This document shows, piece by piece, positions 1 through 5,957 of a stretch of DNA of 12,655 nt. This stretch comes from Eubacterium sp. (lineage in GTDB: Bacteria; Bacillota; Clostridia; Oscillospirales; Acutalibacteraceae). How positions within the stretch are numbered: position 1 is the stretch's first letter; every line of letters begins with the position of its first letter. The stretch lies in the NCBI GenBank assembly GCA_024696725.1, contig JAILGO010000033.1, forward strand, positions 1-12,655, in the 5' to 3' direction. The position numbers were made by a program, and so were the translations under genes. Below the pieces are notes generated by a model. That model made no database searches and had not been told where the DNA came from. It saw only the letters and a program-made list of their open reading frames with translations.

Positions 1-27
1 CACGACCGAAGGGAGCGGGAAGCGGGA

Positions 28-50
28 GAAACAGTCCGGTGGACTGTTTC
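28..50. repeat. Perfect hairpin in repeat copy 1
   Basis: Bases 28-37 (GAAACAGTCC) are the exact reverse complement of 41-50, with a 3-nt GGT loop. There is no T-tract after it, so it is not an intrinsic terminator. A structured RNA element or a protein-recognised palindrome is more likely. Confidence 0.85.
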
Positions 51-63
51 GTTGTTGAGAAGA

Positions 64-83
64 GAATCCCACCGTCTCCGCCA
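64..83 (+). other. tRNA-Ser 3'-end fragment, copy 1
   Basis: Bases 64-83 read GAATCCCACC followed by GTCTCCGCCA. This is how the 3' end of many bacterial tRNA-Ser genes reads: last bases of the T loop, the 3' arm of the T stem (CCCAC), the acceptor arm, discriminator G and an encoded CCA. The matching 5' acceptor arm, D arm and 5' T-stem arm are absent, so this is only the tRNA tail. Tails like this are typical of integrase attachment sites. The tRNA-Ser identification is from memory of the family. Confidence 0.6.
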
Positions 84-139
84 AAAAAAGAAGAAGCTCG
101 GCGTAAGTCGGGCTTATTCTTTTAATAATACGGTGGGAT
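66..139. repeat. Long-range inverted repeat joining the tRNA tail to its complement
   Basis: ATCCCACCGT (66-75) is the exact reverse complement of ACGGTGGGAT (130-139). The same right arm could also pair with the identical left arm in copy 2 (226-235), so two alternative foldings exist. The enclosed sequence contains the terminator-like hairpin at 86-123. Confidence 0.7.
86..123. terminator. Terminator-like hairpin in repeat copy 1
   Basis: The stem AAGCTCGGC pairs with GTCGGGCTT (with G-U pairs) around a GTAA loop, flanked by an A/G run on the left and TTATTCTTTT on the right, so it could act in either direction. The position just after the tRNA-like CCA suggests it descends from a tRNA gene's terminator. 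Confidence 0.6.
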
Positions 140-187
140 GAGAAACGAAACACCGCTTGTCACGACCGGAGGTAGCGGGAAGCGGGA

Positions 188-210
188 GAAACAGTCCGGT
201 GGACTGTTTC
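188..210. repeat. Perfect hairpin in repeat copy 2
   Basis: This has the same sequence as 28-50, with a 10-bp perfect stem and a GGT loop. The stem is unchanged between the copies while nearby single-stranded positions differ, which fits a constrained structure. Confidence 0.85.
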
Positions 211-223
211 GTTGTTAAGAAGA

Positions 224-243
224 GAATCCCACCGTCTCCGCCA
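224..243 (+). other. tRNA-Ser 3'-end fragment, copy 2
   Basis: This is identical over 20 bases to 64-83, again ending in CCA and again followed at once by the terminator-like hairpin, as a real tRNA gene would be. The upstream sequence does not supply the missing T-stem and acceptor arms, so no complete tRNA gene is present. Confidence 0.6.
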
Positions 244-244
244 G

Positions 245-285
245 AAAAGAAGAAGCTCGGCGTAAGTCGGGCTTCCTCTTTTTTT
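245..285 (-). terminator. Probable terminator of the iscS-iscU-metY-cysK operon
   Basis: This is a long hairpin with arms around 245-261 and 266-282, a GTAA tetraloop and one or two mismatches, followed on the + strand by seven Ts (279-285). Read leftward it lies about 20 nt after the cysK stop and is followed by a U-rich run, so it can end the operon. It is built from the distal part of repeat copy 2 and looks bidirectional. Confidence 0.7.
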
Positions 286-302
286 GGTCAGTATATAAAG
301 CT

Positions 303-1232
303 TTATTCGGTAAACAGAGGGGTTGAATAGTATCTGTCTCCGCTGTCTGGGAGAAGGGCAACGATTACCTTGCCTGCGTTTTCTTCTTTCTCAGCAAGCG
401 TAATCGCCGTATTCAGCGCCGCGCCCGAGGATATGCCGACGGAGATTCCCTCCTTTTTCGCGAGAAGCTTCGACGCCTCAAACGCCGCCTCGTTAGACGA
501 GGTTATAACCTCGTCGTATACTTTTGTATTCAGAACTTCGGGGACGAAGCCCGCGCCGATACCCTGAATTTTATGAGCTCCGGGAGTTCCTTTAGAGAGT
601 ACGGGCGAGGTTTCCGGCTCTACGGCTATAATCTTAACGGCAGGCTTCTGCTCTTTAAGGTATTCGCCGACGCCCGTTACCGTACCGCCCGTGCCGACTC
701 CCGCGATAAAGATATCAACCTTACCGTCGGTATCAGCCCAGATTTCGGGACCCGTAGTCGCCTTATGGATTGCGGGATTTGCGGGGTTAACGAACTGACC
801 GGGAATGAAGCTGTTTTCAATTTCAGAGGCTAATTCCTCAGCCTTTGCGATAGCGCCCTTCATACCCTTTGCGCCTTCCGTAAGAACGAGCTCGGCGCCG
901 TACGCTTTAAGAATGTTTCTTCTTTCAATGCTCATTGTTTCGGGCATGGTCAGAATAATGCGGTAGCCCTTAGCCGCCGCAATAGCCGCAAGACCGATGC
1001 CCGTATTACCCGAGGTTGGCTCAATGATAACCGAGCCCTCCTTCAGCTTTCCCTTTGCCTCGGCGTCCTCAATCATAGCCTTGGCAATCCTGTCCTTTAC
1101 GCTGCCCGCGGGATTGAAGTATTCAAGCTTTACGAGCACCGTCGCCTTTAGGTTTAATTCCTTTTCAATATTTGTTATTTCAACAAGCGGAGTGTTTCCG
1201 ATTAATTCCGCCGCACTTTTATAAACAGCCAT
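303..1232 (-). CDS. cysK: Cysteine synthase A (O-acetylserine sulfhydrylase)
   Basis: A 309-aa PLP enzyme of fold type II that makes cysteine from O-acetylserine and sulfide in the cytoplasm. The PLP lysine is K46 in NPAGSVKDR; the substrate-binding loop PTSGNTG is at 72-78, the phosphate-binding loop GVGTGGT at 178-184, the KIQGIGAGF segment at 221-229, SSGAA at 268-272 and PDSGDRY at 295-301. Length and motif order are normal for CysK. The start is fixed by AAGGAGG a few bases upstream. The ATG shares one base with the stop of metY (TAATG), so translation is probably coupled. It is the last gene of the operon. CysM-type specificity is possible but the motifs favour CysK. Nothing looks damaged. 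Confidence 0.96.
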   Translation of the reverse strand: MAVYKSAAELIGNTPLVEITNIEKELNLKATVLVKLEYFNPAGSVKDRIAKAMIEDAEAKGKLKEGSVIIEPTSGNTGIGLAAIAAAKGYRIILTMPETMSIERRNILKAYGAELVLTEGAKGMKGAIAKAEELASEIENSFIPGQFVNPANPAIHKATTGPEIWADTDGKVDIFIAGVGTGGTVTGVGEYLKEQKPAVKIIAVEPETSPVLSKGTPGAHKIQGIGAGFVPEVLNTKVYDEVITSSNEAAFEASKLLAKKEGISVGISSGAALNTAITLAEKEENAGKVIVALLPDSGDRYYSTPLFTE

Positions 1233-2524
1233 TACTTTACCTCCTTAACCGCGTTAAACGCGTTTTCCAAATCACTGATAATATCGTCGATATGCTCCGT
1301 TCCGATGGAAAGACGGATAGTGTTTTCAAATATTCCCTGCTCCGCAAGCTCCTCGGTTGAAAGCTGAGAATGAGTCGTAGAGGCGGGATGGATTACAAGA
1401 CTCTTGACGTCGGCAACATTAGCAAGAAGCGAGAAGATTTTTAAATTGTCGATAAACCTCCACGCCTCGTCTTTGCCGCCCTTGATTTCAAAAGTGAAAA
1501 TCGACGCGCCGCCGTTCGGGAAATATCTTTTATAAAGAGCGTTGTCGGGATGGTCGGCAAGCGACGGGTGGTTAACCTTTTCAACAAGCGGGTGAGAGGT
1601 TAAATACCCGACGACCTTTTCAGTATTTTCAGCGTGTCTTTCAAGCCTCAGGGAAAGCGTTTCAACGCCCTGAAGAAGAAGGAAGGCGTTAAACGGTGAA
1701 ATCGCCGCGCCGGTATCACGAAGAAGAATCGCTCTGATATAGGTTACGAAGGCTGCGGGACCTACGGCGTCGTAGAAGGATACGCCGTGATAGCTCGGGT
1801 TCGGAGCGGCAATATTCGGGTATTTTCCGCTCTTGCTCCAGTCGAATTTTCCCGATTCTACTATAATTCCGCCGAGAGTCGTGCCGTGACCGCCGATAAA
1901 TTTTGTAGCCGAATGAACGACGATATCTGCGCCGTGCTCAATAGGTCTTATAAGATAAGGCGTACCGAAGGTATTGTCAACGACTACGGGAAGTCCGTAC
2001 TTATGGGCAAGCTCTGAAATCGCGTCGATATCAGGGATATCGCTGTTAGGATTTCCGAGCGTTTCAAGATAAACGGCTCTTGTATTTTCCTTAATCGCGC
2101 CTTCAAGCTCAGCGAGATTATGGGCGTCGACAAAGGTTGTTTCTATACCGAGCTGCGGCAGAGTATGAGAAAGCAGATTATAGCTTCCGCCGTAGATCGT
2201 TTTCTGAGCTACGATATGACCGCCGTTGGCGGCAAGAGCCTCAATCGTATAGGTTATAGCCGCTGCGCCCGAGGCGAGCGCAAGAGCTGCGCTTCCGCCC
2301 TCTAAGGCGGCGATTCTTTTTTCAAGCACGTCCTGAGTTGAATTAGTAAGCCTTCCGTAGATATTACCCGCGTCGGCAAGGCCGAAGCGGTCTGCGGCGT
2401 GCTGTGAATTATGGAAAACATAGGACGTCGTCTGATAGATGGGAACAGCTCTTGAATCGGTTGCAGGGTCAGCCTGCTCCTGACCGATATGAAGCTGTAA
2501 GGTTTCAAATTTATAGTTACTCAT
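1232..2524 (-). CDS. metY: O-acetylhomoserine sulfhydrylase (homocysteine synthase)
   Basis: A 430-aa member of the Cys/Met-metabolism PLP family (fold type I). It should convert O-acetylhomoserine plus sulfide to homocysteine, feeding methionine synthesis. Visible features are YGRLTNST at 56-63, the PLP-ring Asp in [11 protein letters not shown] (D183), the PLP lysine K208 in [11 protein letters not shown], and a C-terminal [17 protein letters not shown] stretch. The extra length over 380-aa MetB/MetC proteins is the mark of MetY. The ATG lies 8 bases inside the end of iscU and its ribosome site AAGGAG is within the iscU coding sequence, so it depends on upstream translation. The alternative annotation, O-acetylserine/O-acetylhomoserine dual sulfhydrylase, cannot be excluded by sequence. 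Confidence 0.94.
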   Translation of the reverse strand: MSNYKFETLQLHIGQEQADPATDSRAVPIYQTTSYVFHNSQHAADRFGLADAGNIYGRLTNSTQDVLEKRIAALEGGSAALALASGAAAITYTIEALAANGGHIVAQKTIYGGSYNLLSHTLPQLGIETTFVDAHNLAELEGAIKENTRAVYLETLGNPNSDIPDIDAISELAHKYGLPVVVDNTFGTPYLIRPIEHGADIVVHSATKFIGGHGTTLGGIIVESGKFDWSKSGKYPNIAAPNPSYHGVSFYDAVGPAAFVTYIRAILLRDTGAAISPFNAFLLLQGVETLSLRLERHAENTEKVVGYLTSHPLVEKVNHPSLADHPDNALYKRYFPNGGASIFTFEIKGGKDEAWRFIDNLKIFSLLANVADVKSLVIHPASTTHSQLSTEELAEQGIFENTIRLSIGTEHIDDIISDLENAFNAVKEVK

Positions 2525-2900
2525 TGTTATTCTCCTTATTGTTATAGTTTTTCAGCGCCTCTTCTATTGCCTCCTGAGCGAGCACAGAGCAGTGCATTTT
2601 ATACTCGGGAAGTCCGTCGAGCGCTTCGGCAACGGCTTTATTCGTGAGCTTTTCAGCCTCCTCAACGGGCTTACCCTTTATAAGCTCGGTCGCCATTGAG
2701 CTTGAGGCGATAGCGCTCGCACAGCCGAAGGTTTCAAACTTTACGTCAACGATTATTCCGTTTTCAATTTTAAGATACATTTTCATTATATCACCGCACT
2801 TCGCGTTTCCTGCCTCGCCCACTGCGTCGGCATCCTCGATTACGCCGAGGTTACGCGGATTAAGAAAATGGTCCATTACCTTTTCGCTGTATAAAGCCAT
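2517..2900 (-). CDS. iscU: Fe-S cluster assembly scaffold IscU/NifU N-terminal type
   Basis: A 127-aa scaffold on which IscS-derived sulfur and iron are assembled into clusters before transfer to apoproteins. The three ligand cysteines are present: C35 in NAKCGD, C60 in FGCASAIASSS and C104 in MHCSVLA, together with D37 and H103. The N-terminal YSEKVMDHFLNPRN is typical. There is no NifU-type C-terminal Cys-X-X-Cys domain, so it is a stand-alone scaffold; the last ten residues are Asn/Lys/Glu-rich. The ribosome site GGAG lies in the 11-bp gap after iscS, just past the iscS stop. The NifS-NifU pairing without HscA/HscB, ferredoxin or IscA nearby is usual in Clostridia. Confidence 0.95.
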   Translation of the reverse strand: MALYSEKVMDHFLNPRNLGVIEDADAVGEAGNAKCGDIMKMYLKIENGIIVDVKFETFGCASAIASSSMATELIKGKPVEEAEKLTNKAVAEALDGLPEYKMHCSVLAQEAIEEALKNYNNKENNNE

Positions 2901-2911
2901 AGTGATATCTC

Positions 2912-4102
2912 CTATTTAAGTATAAATTCTCTTTCGCCCGACATAAGCTCGCGCCAAACGGGTGAAAAGCTGCGAAGCCGCTCAACTACCTCTTTTACGG
3001 ACTGAATAATATAATCAGCCTCCTCCTTCGTAGTTTCCTCGCTTAAGCTGAGCCTCAGCGAGCCGTGAGCTACGTCGTGTATTCTCCCTATCGCAAGAAG
3101 GACGTGGCTCGGGTCGAGCGAGCCCGACGTACAGGCGCTGCCCGAGGAAGCGCATATACCCTTTTCGTCAAGAAGCATAAGCAGCGCTTCGCCCTCAATT
3201 CCTTCAAAGCTGAAATTAACGTTAGAATAGATTCTGTTTTCTGCGGCTCCGTTTAACGCGCTGTGCGGTATTTCGGATAAACCTTCGATAAGGTAATCCC
3301 TGATTTCCGTTAAGTGCTCCTTTACGGAGCTCATACATCGCTCCGCCTCCCGAAGCGCCGCGGACATAGACATTATCGCGGCAACGTTTTCCGTGCCCGC
3401 TCTTTTTCCGCGCTCCTGCGCGCCGCCCTCTATGAGATTAGTAAGGGCTATTCCCTTTTTTGCGTACAGAAAGCCTATTCCGCGCGGGCCGTGAAATTTA
3501 TGCGCCGAGGCGGAAAGCATATCTATATTCTCCGCCTTTACGTCTATCGGAAGATGACCGACAGCCTGAACGGCGTCCGTGTGAAAAATAACGCCGTGTT
3601 TTTTACAGATTTCTCCGATTTCGGCTATCGGCTGAATTGTTCCGATTTCGTTATTAACAGTCATTACTGTAACAAGCGCCGTGTCCTCTCTTATCGCCTT
3701 TTCAAGCTCGTCGGGGTTAACTCTTCCCTCCTCGTGAACGGGAAGAAGCGTAACCTCAAAGCCCCGTTCTTCAAGCTTTTTAAGGGTGTGAAGAATTGCG
3801 TGGTGCTCAAACTGAGTTGAAACGATATGCATTTTTCCCCGTCTTTTACCGATTTCGGCAGCCGAGAGCAGAGCCTGGTTATCCGCCTCGCTTCCACCCG
3901 AGGTAAATATAATCTCACGCGGCTCGGCGTTAATAACCTGCGCTATTTCGGCTCTCGCCTTTTCAAGCTCCTCCTTAGCCTTCTGACCTAAGCGGTAAAG
4001 GCTTGAAGGATTACCGCAGACGTTATTCATTGAGTCGAGCATCACGTCGATTGCAAGCTTACTCATTTTAGTCGTAGCGGCATTATCCGCATAAATGAAC
4101 AT
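2912..4102 (-). CDS. iscS: Cysteine desulfurase (IscS/NifS, group I)
   Basis: A 396-aa fold type I PLP enzyme that strips sulfur from cysteine, yielding alanine and a persulfide for IscU and other acceptors. Motifs: YADNAATT at 4-11, FTSGGSEADN at 66-75, the PLP-stacking H100 in FEHH, HTDAVQAVG at 174-182 (D176, Q179), the PLP lysine K202 in SASAHKFHGPRG, and the catalytic Cys C324 in SSGSACTSGSLDPSHVL. The long mobile loop around C324 marks the housekeeping IscS/NifS group rather than SufS. It is the first gene of the operon, with AAGGAG 9 nt before the ATG and a promoter at 4131-4159 overlapped by a probable IscR site. The C-terminal tail is a little longer than that of minimal NifS proteins. 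Confidence 0.96.
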   Translation of the reverse strand: MFIYADNAATTKMSKLAIDVMLDSMNNVCGNPSSLYRLGQKAKEELEKARAEIAQVINAEPREIIFTSGGSEADNQALLSAAEIGKRRGKMHIVSTQFEHHAILHTLKKLEERGFEVTLLPVHEEGRVNPDELEKAIREDTALVTVMTVNNEIGTIQPIAEIGEICKKHGVIFHTDAVQAVGHLPIDVKAENIDMLSASAHKFHGPRGIGFLYAKKGIALTNLIEGGAQERGKRAGTENVAAIMSMSAALREAERCMSSVKEHLTEIRDYLIEGLSEIPHSALNGAAENRIYSNVNFSFEGIEGEALLMLLDEKGICASSGSACTSGSLDPSHVLLAIGRIHDVAHGSLRLSLSEETTKEEADYIIQSVKEVVERLRSFSPVWRELMSGEREFILK

Positions 4103-4130
4103 AGCGTTTCTCCTTAATTTTGTTAATCAA

Positions 4131-4159
4131 ATTATATTCCTATTTACCTACCGTGTCAA
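4131..4159 (-). promoter_or_regulatory. Promoter of the isc/cys operon
   Basis: Read leftward, a perfect -35 TTGACA (4154-4159) and a perfect -10 TATAAT (4131-4136) are separated by exactly 17 bases. The predicted start is near 4124, giving a leader of about 22 nt before iscS. The -35 lies inside the inverted repeat at 4143-4167, the geometry of a repressible promoter. Confidence 0.88.
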
Positions 4160-4167
4160 TAGGTAAT
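4143..4167. promoter_or_regulatory. Operator 1, probable IscR/Rrf2 site over the iscS promoter
   Basis: TTTACCTA and TAGGTAAT arms flank a 9-bp centre, giving ACC-N13-GGT. The CC-N13-GG spacing equals that of the E. coli IscR type 2 motif as I recall it, though the inner bases differ. It covers the -35 and part of the spacer of the leftward promoter, so bound protein should block iscS transcription. Confidence 0.65.
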
Positions 4168-4179
4168 TAAAAATTTGTG

Positions 4180-4209
4180 TTGATTTACCTATTAACCCTG
4201 TGGTATAAT
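4180..4209 (+). promoter_or_regulatory. iscR promoter
   Basis: -35 TTGATT (4180-4185), 18-bp spacer and -10 TATAAT (4204-4209) preceded by TGG, an extended -10. The predicted start is near 4216, giving a leader of about 38 nt. The -10 lies inside operator 2, which suggests autoregulation. Confidence 0.82.
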
Positions 4210-4216
4210 AGGTAAA
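4184..4216. promoter_or_regulatory. Operator 2, long palindrome over the iscR promoter
   Basis: TTTACCTATTA (4184-4194) is the exact reverse complement of TAATAGGTAAA (4206-4216), with an 11-bp spacer. Within it, ACC at 4195-4197 and GGT at 4211-4213 also give the ACC-N13-GGT spacing seen in operator 1. It covers most of the spacer and the whole -10 of the iscR promoter. Assignment to the adjacent Rrf2 protein is inference from position and symmetry. Confidence 0.65.
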
Positions 4217-4253
4217 AATAGTCAAAAGGCACAAAAATCAAGGAGTGATTTAT

Positions 4254-4649
4254 ATGATTTCAACAAAAGGAAGGTACGCCCTGCGCGTTATGATAGACCT
4301 TGCAAAGCAGCACAGCGACAGCTACGTTCCGCTTAAGGAAATTGCCGAGCGGCAGCAGATATCAAAAAAATACCTTGAGATAATAGTAAAAGAGCTCGTA
4401 AACGCTAAGCTTTTAAAGGGCGTAAGCGGAAAGGGCGGCGGATACCGTCTTTCAAGAAAGCCCGAAGAATACAGCGTGGGCGAAATACTCGAGGTGACCG
4501 AAGGCACTCTCGCTATCGTTGCCTGCCTTTCGGCAGACGCGGAGATATGTCCGCGCGCAGAGACGTGCGAGACCTTACCGATGTGGAGCGAATACAATAA
4601 AATGGTTCACGATTTCTTCTATTCAAAAACGCTTAAGGATTTATTATAA
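4254..4649 (+). CDS. iscR: Rrf2-family transcriptional regulator, IscR-like Fe-S sensor
   Basis: A 131-aa winged-helix regulator. The N-terminus MISTKGRYALRVMIDLA is the standard Rrf2 start; the recognition helix is near 35-50 (ISKKYLEIIVKELVNAKLL), followed by the wing KGVSGKGGGYRLSR at 55-68. Three cysteines, C91, C99 and C105, sit where IscR holds its cluster. The spacing CX7CX5C differs from CX5CX5C of E. coli IscR but resembles Firmicutes members. I chose the ATG at 4254: AAGGAG lies 8 nt upstream, whereas the in-frame GTG at 4245 overlaps that site. It is divergent from iscS and likely controls both promoters. A CymR-type cysteine regulator is the alternative, but the three cysteines favour an Fe-S sensor. 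Confidence 0.92.
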   Translation: MISTKGRYALRVMIDLAKQHSDSYVPLKEIAERQQISKKYLEIIVKELVNAKLLKGVSGKGGGYRLSRKPEEYSVGEILEVTEGTLAIVACLSADAEICPRAETCETLPMWSEYNKMVHDFFYSKTLKDLL

Positions 4650-4658
4650 GACGATATG

Positions 4659-4690
4659 AAAAGCTCCCCTGTTTTTACAGAGGAGTTTTT
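4659..4690. terminator. Bidirectional terminator between iscR and the broken gene
   Basis: Stem CTCCCCTG (4664-4671) pairs with CAGAGGAG (4678-4685) around a TTTTTA loop, flanked by AAAA on the left and TTTTT on the right. The single mismatch becomes a G-U pair in the leftward transcript, so it folds slightly better in that direction. It serves the convergent iscR and 4701-5345 genes. Confidence 0.82.
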
Positions 4691-4700
4691 AATTCTTTTA

Positions 4701-5345
4701 TCAGTCGGCTTTACTTACGCTAATTGACTTAACCGCTTTATCACCGGGCTCGAGTACGATTCCGCCGTCGGAATCGGTTTTTTCTTTATAAGCTTCGGTA
4801 TTACCGTCAGGGAGCGTTATCTCAACATTATAATCGCCATTATCTGCGGGATAATAAAGATATTTTCCTTTAAGCTCCGATACGGCGTTTATTTCAAGCG
4901 AGTTCTTTTCTACCTTAACGCTTAACTGAGAGTTAACGTATTCAAGCTTATCTATTCCGAGAGCGTTTATACCCGAAGGGAGAGAAGGCTTGATTATAAG
5001 CGCGTCGCGTCCTGCGTTAATACCGCACAGCGAAGAAACGAACGCACGGGAAACCATACCGCTTTAAGCGCAACCATTCAAAATAGGTCGGCTCGTTTCC
5101 GAAGGGTATGACAAGAGCTTTTTTCTCGTCAGTATTACCGAAGTAACGGTAAACCGCATTAAACGGTAAAACAAGACTGTCCGCAGCCTCTGTATCGTCG
5201 GCTTCGCGGAAAACGGAGATTGCGCAAGCTTTGAGCCTGAGGAATGCTCGTATTTATTATTAATCACTTTTACAACGATAAGCACCGCCAAAACCGAAAT
5301 AATAATTACGGAAGCAACGCAAGCAATTATTATCTTGTTTTTCAT
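4701..5345 (-). pseudogene. Broken membrane-anchored protein gene (two frame changes)
   Basis: From the ATG at 5345 the frame encodes a Lys-rich start and a hydrophobic anchor (about residues 4-26), then meets TAA at 5066-5064. Between about 5250 and 5060 the natural-looking protein lies in the -1 frame, with segments such as READDTEAADSLVLPFNAVY and VIPFGNEPTYFEW, but stops precede it and it has no start. From 5057 to 4701 the first frame again reads well for 118 residues (ALIIKPSLPSGINALGIDKL, then an Asp/Gly/Tyr-rich probable beta-sandwich). Two compensating single-base indels, near 5210-5255 and 5058-5075, would explain this. The C-terminal part loosely recalls the tail domain of alpha/alpha-barrel glycosidases, but I do not recognise the family. 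Sequencing error is possible. It is the third gene of the M16 unit, 15 bp after the lipoprotein. Confidence 0.7.
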
Positions 5346-5360
5346 ATTATACCCTATTTT

Positions 5361-5948
5361 TTAATAAACGGGCTTTAAGCCGGTATCCTTAATAAACTGC
5401 TCATAAGCTGCTTCCGTTTTTTTAAGAATTTCAGGGTCGGTCGTTCCCTGAGAATAGCTGAAAGCAACGTTTCCCGCAAGGTGGTCAATAAAACCGAAGG
5501 AAAAGTTTTCTGCGGGGAGACTCTTGGTTATTTCAATTTCTCTTAGCCACTTATTATAGGTTTCCTTATCGGTATCCTCAAGCGAAGAATCAAAAATCAG
5601 AATATTAACGCTTACCTTAGTTTCAGTATTGTCCCACCAGCACACGCATTCCTTTACGGGAGTATTGCTCCAGTAATTCTCGTGGTCCTGAACAAACAGC
5701 TTATAGCCGTCGCCGTTTACGAAGAGTCCCGCTTTTGTAAAATAAGATATTACGTCAAGCGCGGTAAGGTCTTTTCCGACAGGTACGGGTTCGGTTTCCG
5801 CCTGTGTTTCGGCTTCAGCCTCGGTAATAAACCCGGTCGGCTGAGCTTCTTCGGCGGTAGTCGATACAGCTTCAGGATTATTATCAGAGCACGATGACAG
5901 CGTAAGAGCAATCACGGCAACGAATATTAAAGAAAGAATCCTTTTCAT
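5361..5948 (-). CDS. Small lipoprotein of unknown function
   Basis: A 195-aa protein with a short lipoprotein signal: MKR, a hydrophobic stretch and the lipobox LSSC with the modified Cys at C20. Residues about 21-58 are a Glu/Thr/Ala-rich linker that would hold the globular part away from the membrane. The globular part (60-195) has many aromatic residues, including WW at 104-105 and a C101-X-C103 pair that could form a disulfide or bind metal. I do not recognise the domain. GGAG precedes the ATG, which lies 9 bp after the stop of the M16 peptidase, so the two are probably co-transcribed. The product should sit on the outer face of the cytoplasmic membrane. Confidence 0.85.
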   Translation of the reverse strand: MKRILSLIFVAVIALTLSSCSDNNPEAVSTTAEEAQPTGFITEAEAETQAETEPVPVGKDLTALDVISYFTKAGLFVNGDGYKLFVQDHENYWSNTPVKECVCWWDNTETKVSVNILIFDSSLEDTDKETYNKWLREIEITKSLPAENFSFGFIDHLAGNVAFSYSQGTTDPEILKKTEAAYEQFIKDTGLKPVY

Positions 5949-5957
5949 TTTTTCTCC

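Larger units (their letters stand above)
1..115. repeat. Tandem intergenic repeat, copy 1 (may be cut by the window edge)
   Basis: This copy is nearly identical to bases 161-274, with a repeat period of about 160 bp. In order it holds a purine-rich box with AGCGGGA twice in tandem (14-27), a perfect 10-bp stem hairpin (28-50), a linker, a tRNA-Ser-like 3' end (64-83) and a terminator-like hairpin (86-123). I found no consistent open frame across both copies, so it is not coding. It may be one member of a dispersed or longer tandem family extending to the left. Identity with copy 2 is seen directly; family membership is inference. Confidence 0.9.
161..274. repeat. Tandem intergenic repeat, copy 2
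   Basis: This is the second copy of the unit at 1-115. The few differences lie in the first 15 bases, at one G/A in the linker (217) and in an A-run, where it has one base fewer. The 45 bases separating the copies (116-160) are not repeated after copy 2; the copy instead runs into a T-tract and then the 3' end of cysK. The last third of this copy probably acts as the terminator of the leftward operon. Confidence 0.9.

Noticed and set aside
168..243. A complete 76-nt tRNA-like gene in repeat copy 2 (GGAG at the start, TCTCCGCCA at the end, a 7-nt loop in the central hairpin).
   Set aside because: No D-arm can form, no 5' arm complements the CCCAC T-stem half, the base before the putative anticodon is not T, and copy 1 loses the acceptor pairing. 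Only the 3' tail resembles tRNA.
1..274. CRISPR array, because of two long direct repeats separated by a unique stretch.
   Set aside because: The repeats are about 115 bp with internal hairpins, there are only two copies with one 45-bp interval, and no cas genes are present.
3314..3820. A 168-codon open frame on the + strand opposite iscS, and similar long antisense frames opposite metY, cysK, the M16 gene and the lipoproteins.
   Set aside because: They lie wholly opposite well-supported genes, have Arg/Tyr/Phe-rich composition, lack family motifs and mostly lack ribosome sites; they are shadows of codon bias.
4245..4253. GTG start at 4245 for the Rrf2 regulator, adding three residues.
   Set aside because: The GTG overlaps the AAGGAG ribosome site itself, and Rrf2 proteins typically begin MxxSTKGRYAL, as the ATG at 4254 gives.
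4103..4253. A T-box, SAM or other riboswitch ahead of the cysteine/methionine genes.
   Set aside because: The predicted leader of iscS is only about 22 nt and the gaps before metY and cysK are zero or negative, leaving no room for an aptamer.
5118..5124. Programmed -1 frameshift at the slippery heptamer A AAA AAG, which is in the right register in the first frame of the broken gene and would shift into the -1 frame.
   Set aside because: The -1 frame already looks coding about 100 bases before this site, and after slipping the frame ends at a stop near 5017 without joining the C-terminal part. A pair of indels explains more.
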